64,000 bases of DNA from an uncultured Caulobacterales bacterium (lineage in GTDB: Bacteria > Pseudomonadota > Alphaproteobacteria > Caulobacterales > Maricaulaceae). The stretch's first letter is position 1, and each line of letters opens with the position of its first letter. Positions 1 to 9,512 of this stretch are shown here, piece by piece. The notes under the pieces are model-generated. The model ran no database searches, had not been told where the DNA came from, and was given only the letters and a program-made list of their open reading frames with translations. The position numbers and the translations under genes are program-made. The stretch is taken from positions 1 through 64,000 of the forward strand of contig CALLBD010000049.1 in NCBI GenBank assembly GCA_938001915.1, written 5' to 3'.

Positions 1-944
1 GCGAGATTGACGGTTGAGGCTTTCACCCACTCAGCAGGAATAAGCTGTTTCCCTTCCCATTCTCCGCCTTGCAGGAAGAGCTGTCCAAATTTGGCATAAT
101 CCCGCGTGCGCAGGTTCAACCCGCCAAGCGCAAAAGCTACATCTTTTCCGTCGGTCAAATAGAACGGATTTTTGCCCATGCCGAGATGCGCGCCGTAAGT
201 CTCTTCCCAGAGCTGATGCAGCGTTTTCCCCGTCACCTTGCGCAGCGCCATCGCCGCAACATGCGTATCAATCGAAACATATTGCCAAACGGTACCGGGT
301 TCGTATTGGCGCTCTTCGAGAGTCTCAGTGTAGGCATCCATCGACCCACCAAGCCCCAGCACGCGGCCCATGTCATTAATGTCTGATTTCGGGTCGAGAT
401 AATCCTCGTTGAACTTAACGCCGCTGGCCATATTCAAAATATTGGCAACTGTAGCGCCCTCATAAGCGGTGCCTTTGAGCTGCGGGAGATAGGTTTCAAT
501 GGGCTGGCTAATATTCATCACCCCGTCCTCAATCGCCTGTCCGTAAAGCGCAGACATGAAAGACTTCGCGACAGACCAACTGATGCGCAGGTCATCGCGC
601 TCTGTCCCCTTATAATAACTCTCATGAATGAGTGTCCCGTCACGGATAATGACAAGCGCCGTTGTGTCCAGTTCTTCGAGGGCCGCCGCAAGGTTCGTTT
701 CCTTGCCCGCAACCAGCACCGTTTCAGGCAGTTCTTGAATATCCTCAGGCCATGGCTTTGGCTCACCGATGGCGAGGTCATGATGCAGGAAGGCGGAGTC
801 CATAGAAGAGAAATTCGCGACAATTTTATCGGCATCGAACAAGCTATTGACCGTCAGCAATCGCTGAATTTTCGTCCAGCTCAATGCGATGATAATGATG
901 AACGCGATGAGCAAGCCCAGGCCGCCCCACTTCAAAACTTTCAT
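1..944 (-). CDS. Serine hydrolase (class C beta-lactamase-like), C-terminus cut by window edge
   Basis: Minus-strand reading gives MKVLKWGGLGLLIAFIIIIALSWTKIQ (TM anchor) ... RISWSVAKSFMSALYGQAIEDGVM (SxxK) ... YEPGTVWQYVSIDTHVAAM. Runs off the left end. The ORFs listed here are in other frames. Confidence 0.8.
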   Translation of the reverse strand, partial: MKVLKWGGLGLLIAFIIIIALSWTKIQRLLTVNSLFDADKIVANFSSMDSAFLHHDLAIGEPKPWPEDIQELPETVLVAGKETNLAAALEELDTTALVIIRDGTLIHESYYKGTERDDLRISWSVAKSFMSALYGQAIEDGVMNISQPIETYLPQLKGTAYEGATVANILNMASGVKFNEDYLDPKSDINDMGRVLGLGGSMDAYTETLEERQYEPGTVWQYVSIDTHVAAMALRKVTGKTLHQLWEETYGAHLGMGKNPFYLTDGKDVAFALGGLNLRTRDYAKFGQLFLQGGEWEGKQLIPAEWVKASTVNL

Positions 945-945
945 G

Positions 946-1848
946 TTACTCTCCCCTGTCAATATGCTCCGCTACCTGAACGGCAATCCGTCCATCCTCT
1001 GCGCTCACGATGACGGCATCGCCGTCCAACACGGCCCGCACAAAACTATCCGTCGCAGCGCCCAGACTATCTCTCGCCATCTCACTCTCCCCGAATTTTT
1101 CATTGAGTGCAAATTTGGTCGTGTTCTTCAAGGTCTTGGCATTGAAATCGATGCATACCTCACCTGAGGCATAGGTCAATTTCATCCAGCGCTCGCTTTG
1201 CTCCACCACACGGCTCGCGGTTAGCCGGACAATCGTCGTCCCGTAGCGCAAACGTCCATATGACATATCCGCTGTCGTAGAGCGCACACACCCCGAAAGT
1301 CCCGCAACCTCATCTGGGGCGCAGCCCATAACGGCCGTGCAAAGATCAATATCATGGGTCATCAAATCAAAGGTCACGGAAGCATCTGTGCCCCGCAATG
1401 AATAAGGTGAATTACGGACGGCCTCTATTTTCAAGGGCGGCTCGCCAAGTGAGAGCAACCCGATTGCCTCAAAAACCATGCGTTCCTGATGGCCCACCTG
1501 CACCGTGAGCATTTTCGATTTTGCCAGCGCCGCAATCTTGGCCGCCGTATCAGCGGTCATCGCGAGCGGCTTTTCGATCAGACAATGGCATCCTGACGCT
1601 AGGGCCTGAAGAGCGATTGCACCGTGCGTGCTCGCAGGGGATGCAATGACTACGGCGTCTGATAGAACCAACAGCTCGTCTAGCTCTAAATGGGGAACGT
1701 CATGTTTTGCCGCAAGTTTAGAACCGCGCGCGGCGTTTTGATCGACAACACCCGCAAACTTCACCCGCGGGTGAGCGCTCAATTTATCGGCATGATATCC
1801 GGCGAAGACACCCGCGCCAATAAGGCCAATTTTTAATTGCTTAGACAT
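946..1848 (-). CDS. Gfo/Idh/MocA family oxidoreductase
   Basis: N-terminal Rossmann motif KIGLIGAGVFAGYHADKL; CLIEKPLAMT motif typical of the family. Confidence 0.9.
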   Translation of the reverse strand: MSKQLKIGLIGAGVFAGYHADKLSAHPRVKFAGVVDQNAARGSKLAAKHDVPHLELDELLVLSDAVVIASPASTHGAIALQALASGCHCLIEKPLAMTADTAAKIAALAKSKMLTVQVGHQERMVFEAIGLLSLGEPPLKIEAVRNSPYSLRGTDASVTFDLMTHDIDLCTAVMGCAPDEVAGLSGCVRSTTADMSYGRLRYGTTIVRLTASRVVEQSERWMKLTYASGEVCIDFNAKTLKNTTKFALNEKFGESEMARDSLGAATDSFVRAVLDGDAVIVSAEDGRIAVQVAEHIDRGE

Positions 1849-1992
1849 GCCACCTTAACGCCGCTGGGCCGCTATTTTGCAAGGAAAAATGAGAGAATCA
1901 CTGAGGGATAGTTTACAATGCAATCCGCTATTTTTTTCGCTTGGAAACGAAATTTGACCCCGCGAAAGGTAAAATCACGAAATTCAAACGCC

Positions 1993-2028
1993 TTTATGGG
2001 GGTAAAAAACACCAAAAACCCCCATAAA
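1993..2028. repeat. Perfect 11-bp inverted repeat TTTATGGGGGT / ACCCCCATAAA
   Basis: Read directly; ~100 bp upstream of the HU gene. Confidence 0.75.
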
Positions 2029-2125
2029 ACTGCGGTTTTTGATGACAGTCCATCCCTAATCCTTAAGCTCTATTCCAGTTGCTTGGCGTAAGACTGGGCA
2101 CACTTCATCATGAGGGAGAATCCAG

Positions 2126-2398
2126 ATGAACAAAAAAGAACTTGTAAACGCATTGGCCGCACAAACTGGTGCATCACAAGCGGACTGCGGTGAGATGCTA
2201 AACGCATTTTGTGAAGTTGTCACAAATGAAATGAAGCAAGGCGATGGCACAAAAGTTGTTATCCCAGGCTTTGGTCAATTCGTGGCCAAACATCGCCCAT
2301 CTCGCGAGATGCGCAATCCATCGACAGGGAAGATGATGATGTCAAAAGCAAAGACGTCAGCCTCGTTCAAACCTGCGGCAGCGCTAAAAGACCTCTAG
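2126..2398 (+). CDS. HU family DNA-binding protein
   Basis: MNKKELVNALAAQTGASQAD...VVIPGFGQFVAKHRPSREMRNPSTGK, typical HU/IHF fold sequence. Confidence 0.95.
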   Translation: MNKKELVNALAAQTGASQADCGEMLNAFCEVVTNEMKQGDGTKVVIPGFGQFVAKHRPSREMRNPSTGKMMMSKAKTSASFKPAAALKDL

Positions 2399-2424
2399 GC
2401 CTTACGCCAGCTTCAAAAGCTCTC

Positions 2425-2453
2425 AACCGTCCCTTTTCAGGGGCGGTTTTTTT
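2425..2453 (+). terminator. Rho-independent terminator of HU gene
   Basis: AACCGTCCC-TTTTCA-GGGGCGGTT followed by T7. Confidence 0.85.
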
Positions 2454-2472
2454 ATGTCTTTAATTAGAGCCC

Positions 2473-3852
2473 TTACCCGGCCAGACGCGCAGCGTCTTCT
2501 TGGCGGTAACTTCCCAGCTCTTCAGAGATGAGAAACGCCAGCTCAAGGGCTTGGTTGGCATTTAAGCGCGGATCACAATGTGTGTGATAGCGCGAGGATA
2601 AATCAGCCTCGCTCACCGCGCTCGCGGAGCCGCCCAAACATTCAGTGACATTTTGACCCGTCATTTCGAAATGTACGCCGCCCGGCCAGCAGCCCTCCGA
2701 ATGAAGAACCTGCATGAACTGTCGCACCTCTGTCAGAATATTATCGAAAGGCCGCGTTTTATATCCGCTGTCTGTTTTAATCGTATTGCCGTGCATCGGG
2801 TCGCAAGACCATACGACATGACGCCCTGCCTTTTTTACAGCGCGTGCAAGGGTCGGCAGACCCTTTGCGACCTTGTCATGCCCATAGCGCGCAATCAAAG
2901 TCATACGGCCTGGCTCATTTTGCGGGTTCAGAACATCCAAGAGACGCATGAGTTCATCAGGCGCCAAGCCTTCACCAATCTTCATCGCAATAGGGTTCTC
3001 GATACCGCGCATGAATTCAACATGCGCATGATCAAGCTGACGCGTGCGGTTACCAATCCAGAGCATATGCGCCGAGGTGTCATACCACCGCCCCGTCGTA
3101 CTATCGATGCGTGTCATGGCTTCTTCATAGCCAAGCAAAAGACCCTCATGCGATGTATAGAAATCTGTTGCTGCCATTTGCGGTGTAGACGCAGGGGTCA
3201 CGCCGCAGGCTTCCATGAAGTTTAGCGCTTCTTCAATTTTCTCGCAAAGCACTTTATATTTGGCTGTTTGCTCGGACCCATCAACAAACCCCAGCGTCCA
3301 TTTATGGATATTCCGAAGATTCGCATATCCACCTGTCGCAAAAGCGCGAAGGAGGTTCATGGTCGACGCGGATTGACCATAGGCTTTCAGCAAACGTTGC
3401 GGGTCAGGCAAACGGGTCTCGGGATCAAACTCCATCCCATTGATATTATCCCCGCGGTAAGACGGTAGCTCAACGCCATCACGGACTTCAACGGGCGAGC
3501 TTCGAGGCTTGCCGAACTGTCCGGCGATACGGCCAACTTTTACAACAGGCTGCCCTGCGCCATAGGTCAAGACCACCGCCATTTGCATCATGACGCGGAA
3601 CATATCGCGAAGGTTATCCGGGTGGAATTCTTTGAAGCTCTCCGCGCAATCTCCGCCCTGCATGAGGAAGGCTTTTCCCATAGCCACATCGCCTAGGCGC
3701 TGTTTTAACCGTCGTGCCTCTCCCGCAAATACGAGCGGCGGATAGCCCTTTAGGGTTGTCTCAACATCCTTCAACGCTCCCAGGTCTGGATAATCGGTTG
3801 GGATGTGCTTAGCGGGTTTATTGCGCCAGCTAGACGGCGTCCATTTGGTCAT
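2473..3852 (-). CDS. Class II 3-deoxy-7-phosphoheptulonate synthase (DAHP synthase)
   Basis: W-PSSWRNKPAKHIPTDYPD, GDCAESF, RIAGQFGKPRS, GGVHFEMTGQNVTECLGG: class II DAHP synthase motifs. Confidence 0.96.
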   Translation of the reverse strand: MTKWTPSSWRNKPAKHIPTDYPDLGALKDVETTLKGYPPLVFAGEARRLKQRLGDVAMGKAFLMQGGDCAESFKEFHPDNLRDMFRVMMQMAVVLTYGAGQPVVKVGRIAGQFGKPRSSPVEVRDGVELPSYRGDNINGMEFDPETRLPDPQRLLKAYGQSASTMNLLRAFATGGYANLRNIHKWTLGFVDGSEQTAKYKVLCEKIEEALNFMEACGVTPASTPQMAATDFYTSHEGLLLGYEEAMTRIDSTTGRWYDTSAHMLWIGNRTRQLDHAHVEFMRGIENPIAMKIGEGLAPDELMRLLDVLNPQNEPGRMTLIARYGHDKVAKGLPTLARAVKKAGRHVVWSCDPMHGNTIKTDSGYKTRPFDNILTEVRQFMQVLHSEGCWPGGVHFEMTGQNVTECLGGSASAVSEADLSSRYHTHCDPRLNANQALELAFLISEELGSYRQEDAARLAG

Positions 3853-3958
3853 CTTATTGTCCTTTTACGCAACAAACTTGCGTCAACGTATGCCGAGGAT
3901 AACAGTTGCGGATAATTTTGCCTAGCCTGAGTTCATGTGCTGGTAAAAAAATATCAGC

Positions 3959-5320
3959 TCAGCTTTCTCTCGCTTTCAATGTCACAATTTCTTCTGCGAG
4001 CGTCGGGTGGACGGCACAGGTCGCGTCGAAGTCAGCCTTGGTCAAACCCGCTTTCACGCAAATACCGAGCGCTTGGATAATTTCGCCGCTATAATCGCCG
4101 ACCATATGGATGCCGATGACAGTCTCTTTTTCGCCTTGCGTAATGAGCTTCATCAATACGCGATGCGGATTGCCTGACAGAGCATTTTTCATGGGGCGAA
4201 AATCTGTCGCATAAATCGTGATATCATCACCATGTGTGCGCCGGGCCTCTTCCTCAGACAGCCCAACACTCCCTACCGGTGGGCGCGTAAAGACGGCACT
4301 CGCGATGTTGGAATGATCATAAGCGGTTTTATTTTTCTTGAAGACAGTTTCAATAAAGGCCACCGCCTCTCTGATGGCGACAGGCGTGAGATTTACGCGG
4401 TTGGTAACATCCCCAACGGCGTAGATATTTTTGGCCGAGCTTTTTGAATAGGCATCGACAACAATCGCGCCGGACCCGTCGACCTTCACGCCAGCCTTTT
4501 CCAATCCTAGGGTCTCCGTATTGGGCTTACGGCCTGTCGCCATAAAGACGACATCTGTGCCAATTTTTGAGCCATCATCAAATGTCACAATATAGCCGCC
4601 CGAAGTCTTTTTAATCTCAGTTGGGCTGACTTTGTATTTCACGTCGATTTTATTGTTGACCTGGAGCGCGCCGACTTGCTCACGGACTTCCTCGTCAAAT
4701 CCGTTGAGCAGCTTATCCCCGCGGTAAGCCTGCGTCGTCGTCACGCCTAACCCCGCATAGATACCCGCAAATTCACAGGCAATATAGCCGCCGCCAATGA
4801 CCAAGGCGCGGTCAGGCAGAGCCTCTAAGGTAAAGGCATCATCCGAGACAATGGCATGTTCCGCGCCTTTGATATTCGGCGTCCAAGGGTAGCCGCCGAC
4901 GGCTACGAGGATTGTTTTAGCCGTTACCGTCTTCCCGCTTGTGGTCAATCGCAGCGTGTGCGCGTCGACAAATACTGCGCGTTCCCGGTAAAGCGTCGCG
5001 CCATTTTTCTCTAAGATATTGCCGTAAATCCCTGACAGACGAGAGACCTCTTTTTGGATGGCATCGCGCAGCGTCGGCCAATCAAAGGACACCTCACCTG
5101 TTGACCAACCATATTGGGCCGCTTCGCGAAGGCTCGCACCGTAATCGGCACCATAGACGAGATATTTCTTGGGCACACAGCCCCGTACAACACAGGTCCC
5201 GCCGGGCAGGCTCTCCTCGGCCACGGCGACGCGTTTTCCGAGCTGCGCTGCCAAACGCCCCGCCCGCACACCGCCAGACCCTGCACCAATTATAAAAAGG
5301 TCAAAATCATATTCAGTCAT
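3959..5320 (-). CDS. gor: Glutathione-disulfide reductase
   Basis: FIIGAGSGGVRAGR, GGTCVVRGCVPKKYLVY redox motif, C-terminal CAVHPTLAEEIVTL. Confidence 0.93.
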   Translation of the reverse strand: MTEYDFDLFIIGAGSGGVRAGRLAAQLGKRVAVAEESLPGGTCVVRGCVPKKYLVYGADYGASLREAAQYGWSTGEVSFDWPTLRDAIQKEVSRLSGIYGNILEKNGATLYRERAVFVDAHTLRLTTSGKTVTAKTILVAVGGYPWTPNIKGAEHAIVSDDAFTLEALPDRALVIGGGYIACEFAGIYAGLGVTTTQAYRGDKLLNGFDEEVREQVGALQVNNKIDVKYKVSPTEIKKTSGGYIVTFDDGSKIGTDVVFMATGRKPNTETLGLEKAGVKVDGSGAIVVDAYSKSSAKNIYAVGDVTNRVNLTPVAIREAVAFIETVFKKNKTAYDHSNIASAVFTRPPVGSVGLSEEEARRTHGDDITIYATDFRPMKNALSGNPHRVLMKLITQGEKETVIGIHMVGDYSGEIIQALGICVKAGLTKADFDATCAVHPTLAEEIVTLKARES

Positions 5321-5375
5321 AAGGCAGTCTCTCCGAACTCAAATTCAACATCTTTTTGCCAAACAGGCGTCGTTT

Positions 5376-6080
5376 TTAATCTCGCGAAAGTTCGATGACC
5401 CGCGCGTGGTCTGCTTCCCCGACGATTAGAACATCAGCTAGATCAATGAACAAACCATGCTCCATGACGCCTGGGATTTGACTTAGGGCCAGCGCCGTAT
5501 CCGCTGGGTTTGGAATGGCTTTGCACTTACTATCAAGAATGTAATTCCCGCCATCCGTCACCAACGGTCCAGACCCGTCTTTCATCTGACGCAAGACCGT
5601 TTGCGCCTCTTTACAGCCCGTCACTTTTAAGGCGTCGAACACTTGTTCGGCCGTCAGGGCCATACCGAAGGGGTCGACCTCTATGGGGAGCGGGAATTTA
5701 CCCAAAATTTCGACCATTTTTGACGCATCAACAATCACCAACATACGCTCACTGGCATTTGCGATAATTTTCTCTCGCAGGAGACATGCGCCGCCGCCTT
5801 TAATAAGGTTAAACGCCGGGTCGACTTCATCGGCTCCGTCAATTGTTAAATGGATGCGGTCTACCTTATCTGGTTCAATCAGTGGAACGCCCGCCTCAAT
5901 CGCACATTCAGCCGTGCGTTTTGACGTCGGTACGCCAACAACCTTCATGCCGCCTGCGACCTTCTCGCCAAGGCGATCAATAAATATTTCCGCTGTCGAG
6001 CCTGATCCAAGCCCTAATGTCATGCCGCTTTCGACAAAATCTAGCGCAGCCAAAGCTGCATTTTCTTTTACAACACTCAC
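5376..6080 (-). CDS. rpiA: Ribose-5-phosphate isomerase A
   Basis: GLGSGSTAEIFID, DGADEVDP, KGGGACLLREKI; GTG start overlapping the glmU stop (TAGTG). Confidence 0.95.
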   Translation of the reverse strand: MSVVKENAALAALDFVESGMTLGLGSGSTAEIFIDRLGEKVAGGMKVVGVPTSKRTAECAIEAGVPLIEPDKVDRIHLTIDGADEVDPAFNLIKGGGACLLREKIIANASERMLVIVDASKMVEILGKFPLPIEVDPFGMALTAEQVFDALKVTGCKEAQTVLRQMKDGSGPLVTDGGNYILDSKCKAIPNPADTALALSQIPGVMEHGLFIDLADVLIVGEADHARVIELSRD

Positions 6081-7426
6081 TATTTTTTCGCCTTTAATTT
6101 TTCCTGAACGGCACGGAAACGTGCGCCCCATCCGTCTTTATTCACCTGCTTGCTCCGCGCGAGGGCTAAAGCATCATCTGGAACATCATCTGTTACGACG
6201 CCCCCCGACCCCAAAAATGCGCCAGCGCCGATTGTCACGGGTGCAACCAATGAGCTGTTGGAGCCAACAAAAGCCCCATCCCCAATTGTTGTTTTGTGCT
6301 TATTGTAGCCGTCATAATTGCAGGTAATCGTCCCCGCACCAACATTCACACCTTCACCCAAATCAGCATCACCTACATAGGATAGATGATTAATTTTACT
6401 GCCTTTTCCAACAATAGCCTTTTTGGTTTCAACAAAATTCCCGACTTTCGTATTGTCTGACAATTTCGTTCCGGGGCGCAAGCGAGCATAAGGGCCAATA
6501 TTCGCATCTTCACCCACATCTGCGCCCTCAAGATGACAAAACGCGTGAATGGTCGCGCCGCGCCTAACGGTTACGCCAGGGCCAAACACAACATTGGCGT
6601 CTACGGTTACGTCATTTTCCAATACCGTGTCATAGGAAAAGAAAACTGTCTCTGGGTGTTTCAAACTCACTCCAGCTTTCATCGCCGCCTCTCGCATTAC
6701 CGCTTGGAAGGCCCCCTCGGCCTGCGCCAAATCTGTTCTATCATTAACGCCTAAAACTTCGGTTTCGGACGCATGGACAACTGTCGCTTTTTTACCGTCG
6801 CCACGCAATATCTCGACAATATCGGTAAGGTAATATTCGCCTTTTATATTATCATTGGTCACGCGATCACACGCCGAGAATAAATCCGTCGCTGATGCCG
6901 CGAGGACACCAGAATTACAAAGTCCGATTTTGAGTTGTTCTTCAGAGCATTCTTTCGCCTCGACGATAGCATCAAGGTCAGACCCCGTCGTGACCAAACG
7001 TCCGTAAGCGGCAGGGTCTTCTGGTTCAAAACCGAGAACAGCTAGAGAATGAGTCTCAAAGGCATCAAAAACGCGCGAGAGAGTTTCATTAGAAATCAAA
7101 GGCGTGTCCGCATAGAGCACTACGACCTCCCCGTCGAACCCCGCTAAAGCCTCTTTCGCGCATTGCACAGCGTGACCTGTCCCCTGCTGCGGCTCTTGTA
7201 TGGCAATATCCAGACCTTGCGCTTCGGCCGCCGCGCGCACATCGGCATTGCCTTCGCCAACAACACAGACAATTTTTTCAACGCCCGCACCGCGCGCCAG
7301 CGCTGTGACCCAATCAATCATGGGCCGCCCGCCCACGGGATGCAAAACCTTGGAACGAGGGGATTTCATCCGCGTGCTTTTCCCTGCGGCGAGAATGATT
7401 GCGGCGCGTCTAGTTGTCATGTTCAA
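6080..7426 (-). CDS. glmU: Bifunctional UDP-GlcNAc pyrophosphorylase / glucosamine-1-P acetyltransferase
   Basis: IILAAGKSTRMKSPRSKVLHPVGGRPM plus left-handed beta-helix repeats and ITCNYDGYNKHKT. Confidence 0.97.
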   Translation of the reverse strand: MNMTTRRAAIILAAGKSTRMKSPRSKVLHPVGGRPMIDWVTALARGAGVEKIVCVVGEGNADVRAAAEAQGLDIAIQEPQQGTGHAVQCAKEALAGFDGEVVVLYADTPLISNETLSRVFDAFETHSLAVLGFEPEDPAAYGRLVTTGSDLDAIVEAKECSEEQLKIGLCNSGVLAASATDLFSACDRVTNDNIKGEYYLTDIVEILRGDGKKATVVHASETEVLGVNDRTDLAQAEGAFQAVMREAAMKAGVSLKHPETVFFSYDTVLENDVTVDANVVFGPGVTVRRGATIHAFCHLEGADVGEDANIGPYARLRPGTKLSDNTKVGNFVETKKAIVGKGSKINHLSYVGDADLGEGVNVGAGTITCNYDGYNKHKTTIGDGAFVGSNSSLVAPVTIGAGAFLGSGGVVTDDVPDDALALARSKQVNKDGWGARFRAVQEKLKAKK

Positions 7427-7498
7427 TTCTCTCTTCTAGGAATCCTTACTTGCCCTAGCGCATCAGCCGCTTCACCGCACGGAAGAATCGAGACGCAT

Positions 7499-8194
7499 AT
7501 GAAAAAAAACATATATAAGCCGCTTAGCGGCCTAAGCATCTGCTTCGACCTTGACGGCACCCTAGTCGACACAGCTCCTGATCTCGTCCGGGTTACCAAT
7601 GAAGTCATTGCAAGCCGCGGACATGGCCCCGTCAACTACCGCAAAGCGCGCCGCGCCGTAGGCTATGGCTCCCGCCGCATGATTACGGACGCCTTAGCTG
7701 ATGTCGGGGATATTGCGAGCGATGCCGAAGTGGACGAGATGCAAAAAGCGTTTCTAGCGCGATATGCGGCATCAATTGACCAGCTCTCACAACCATTCCT
7801 CGGGGTTGAAGAGACTTTGATTACGCTTCGCAACCTCGGCGCGGAGCTGTCCGTTTGCACCAATAAACCGGGATGGCTTGCTCGCCCCCTCATGAAAGCC
7901 TTGAAGTTAAGTCACTACTTTGTGCGGATTGTTGGCAGTGACGATACCCGCCGAAATAAACCATCTCGAGAGCATATTTTTGAGGCGGCAGGCCACCGAG
8001 CTCGTCACCGCATTGTAATGGTCGGAGATAGCTGGCCAGATATGCGCGCAGCCCATAATGCCAATGTGCATGCTGTCTTTATGACATTTGGCTACACACC
8101 CATACCCCAATTAAGATTAAGGGCCGACACACGATTATCGCGGTTTCGCGATATCGTGCCGGCCCTCTTAGACCACTATCAAGAGTGGCCTTAG
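7499..8194 (+). CDS. HAD family hydrolase, phosphoglycolate phosphatase-like
   Basis: ICFDLDGTLVDTAPDLVRVTNEV, SVCTNKP, VMVGDSWPDMRAAHNA; ORF track starts too early (antisense to glmU), ATG at 7499. Confidence 0.88.
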   Translation: MKKNIYKPLSGLSICFDLDGTLVDTAPDLVRVTNEVIASRGHGPVNYRKARRAVGYGSRRMITDALADVGDIASDAEVDEMQKAFLARYAASIDQLSQPFLGVEETLITLRNLGAELSVCTNKPGWLARPLMKALKLSHYFVRIVGSDDTRRNKPSREHIFEAAGHRARHRIVMVGDSWPDMRAAHNANVHAVFMTFGYTPIPQLRLRADTRLSRFRDIVPALLDHYQEWP

Positions 8195-8206
8195 ATATTA
8201 GATAGC

Positions 8207-8407
8207 TTAGCCGAAGTTCTCAGGCTTTTTCGCTGGCACACCATTAACAAGTGTCGAGCGTACATCTGTGCGCGCAGAGCGCATTGACGCCAGAAAACCA
8301 CCTTGGACAAGATTAACACGAACTTCATGTCCGCGCTCAGCCCAGTAAGCTTCGATTTGTTCTTTTAAACGTTCCGCGCCCTCGCGCGTACAATAATCAC
8401 CTTTCAT
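8207..8407 (-). CDS. Small hypothetical protein (66 aa)
   Basis: Ordered ORF with a clear internal GGFLASMRSARTDVRSTLVNG stretch, between a + strand gene and an intergenic region. Confidence 0.65.
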   Translation of the reverse strand: MKGDYCTREGAERLKEQIEAYWAERGHEVRVNLVQGGFLASMRSARTDVRSTLVNGVPAKKPENFG

Positions 8408-8690
8408 AAGGTCCTCTTATGCTGTGCGGGTCGACCGTCCCTGACGAAACCGCGAATTAGTGTATTCCCTTTAGTGTTAGATAGGCATAAGTCGGGCAAA
8501 TTTCACTTCAATTCGCGCGTTATTCCTATAAAAAACCGTAATCTTTGAGAGCACTGCATTTTACATGCAAGACCTCATTGACGTAGCTTTCCCTAACTGC
8601 GCCGCGCCATTAGTCCAACTTATCTATAGTGGAAAGGGAAAAATGAAATTTTTCGTATTTTTTTTGTATTTCAGCCCAAAACGAGACGTT

Positions 8691-9500
8691 TTAGCCCGCA
8701 GGATCGCTCATCGCTTCCATATTTGCGTCGGCTTGACGAATCGCCGCCTCCAAACGCTCCTCTGCTGTTTGCAGATTTTTCTTCGGGTCTTGATAAAAGG
8801 CCGTGAGCTTCATGATATTTAGGAAGGTTTTGTTGAGAACCCGTCCCGCCAGTTTCATGGGGCGGTCGAAATCAAAAAGGAGAATAACCCGCTCTTCATC
8901 GGTATCATTCCACACTTCATGCTCATAAGTGTCATCAAAGACAAATATCTCGCCCTCTTTCCACGGTGTGATTGTTTCATCGACGCGGATGCGGCAGTTT
9001 TCTCTATCTTTCGGAATGATGAGACCTAAGTGAGACCGCAAAATCCCCTTCGTCACGCCCTTATGCGCGGGAATATGGTAACCCGGCGCAAGGATGGAGA
9101 ACATGGCCGTTTGAAGATTGGGTACGCCTTCCAATATTTCGGAAGTTTCAGGCGCAAGAGAGGCGTTTTTTTCCAGCCGCTGACCAAATCCGAACAAGAC
9201 AAAAGTCTTCCAATTATTTTCAGTCGATAAACGATATTGATCGGGCGAAACTTCGTGAAAAGTGGGGATGGCATCCCTAAATTTGAGAACTTCTTTAGCC
9301 TCGGCCTGAATGACTTCCCAATTATCTGTGAAGGCGTTCAAAAAATCAAAATGGTCATTTGATATTTTCGGCGTATCAGGCACCTTTGATTGACGGCTTT
9401 GAAAGGCCGCAATTTTCCGGACAAGTTTTTTGCCGTTACGCTTGACGAAGGCCCGCCGCGGGTTCTTTAATTTTTCAGGTTTTTCAACAGAGGTAGCCAT
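8691..9500 (-). CDS. Aspartyl/asparaginyl beta-hydroxylase (LpxO-like) domain protein
   Basis: PGYHIPAHKGVTKGILRSHLGLIIP...W..GEIFVFDDTYEHEVWNDTDEERVILLFDFDRP: beta-hydroxylase His/Arg motifs. Confidence 0.88.
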   Translation of the reverse strand: MATSVEKPEKLKNPRRAFVKRNGKKLVRKIAAFQSRQSKVPDTPKISNDHFDFLNAFTDNWEVIQAEAKEVLKFRDAIPTFHEVSPDQYRLSTENNWKTFVLFGFGQRLEKNASLAPETSEILEGVPNLQTAMFSILAPGYHIPAHKGVTKGILRSHLGLIIPKDRENCRIRVDETITPWKEGEIFVFDDTYEHEVWNDTDEERVILLFDFDRPMKLAGRVLNKTFLNIMKLTAFYQDPKKNLQTAEERLEAAIRQADANMEAMSDPAG

Positions 9501-9512
9501 AACGCGCGCGCT

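Noticed and set aside
518-835. 105-aa minus-strand ORF
   Set aside because: Out of frame with the serine hydrolase that reads through the same DNA
2653-3225. 190-aa plus-strand ORF
   Set aside because: Fully antisense to class II DAHP synthase, no recognisable family
5683-6327. 214-aa plus-strand ORF
   Set aside because: Antisense to rpiA/glmU; translation has no family features
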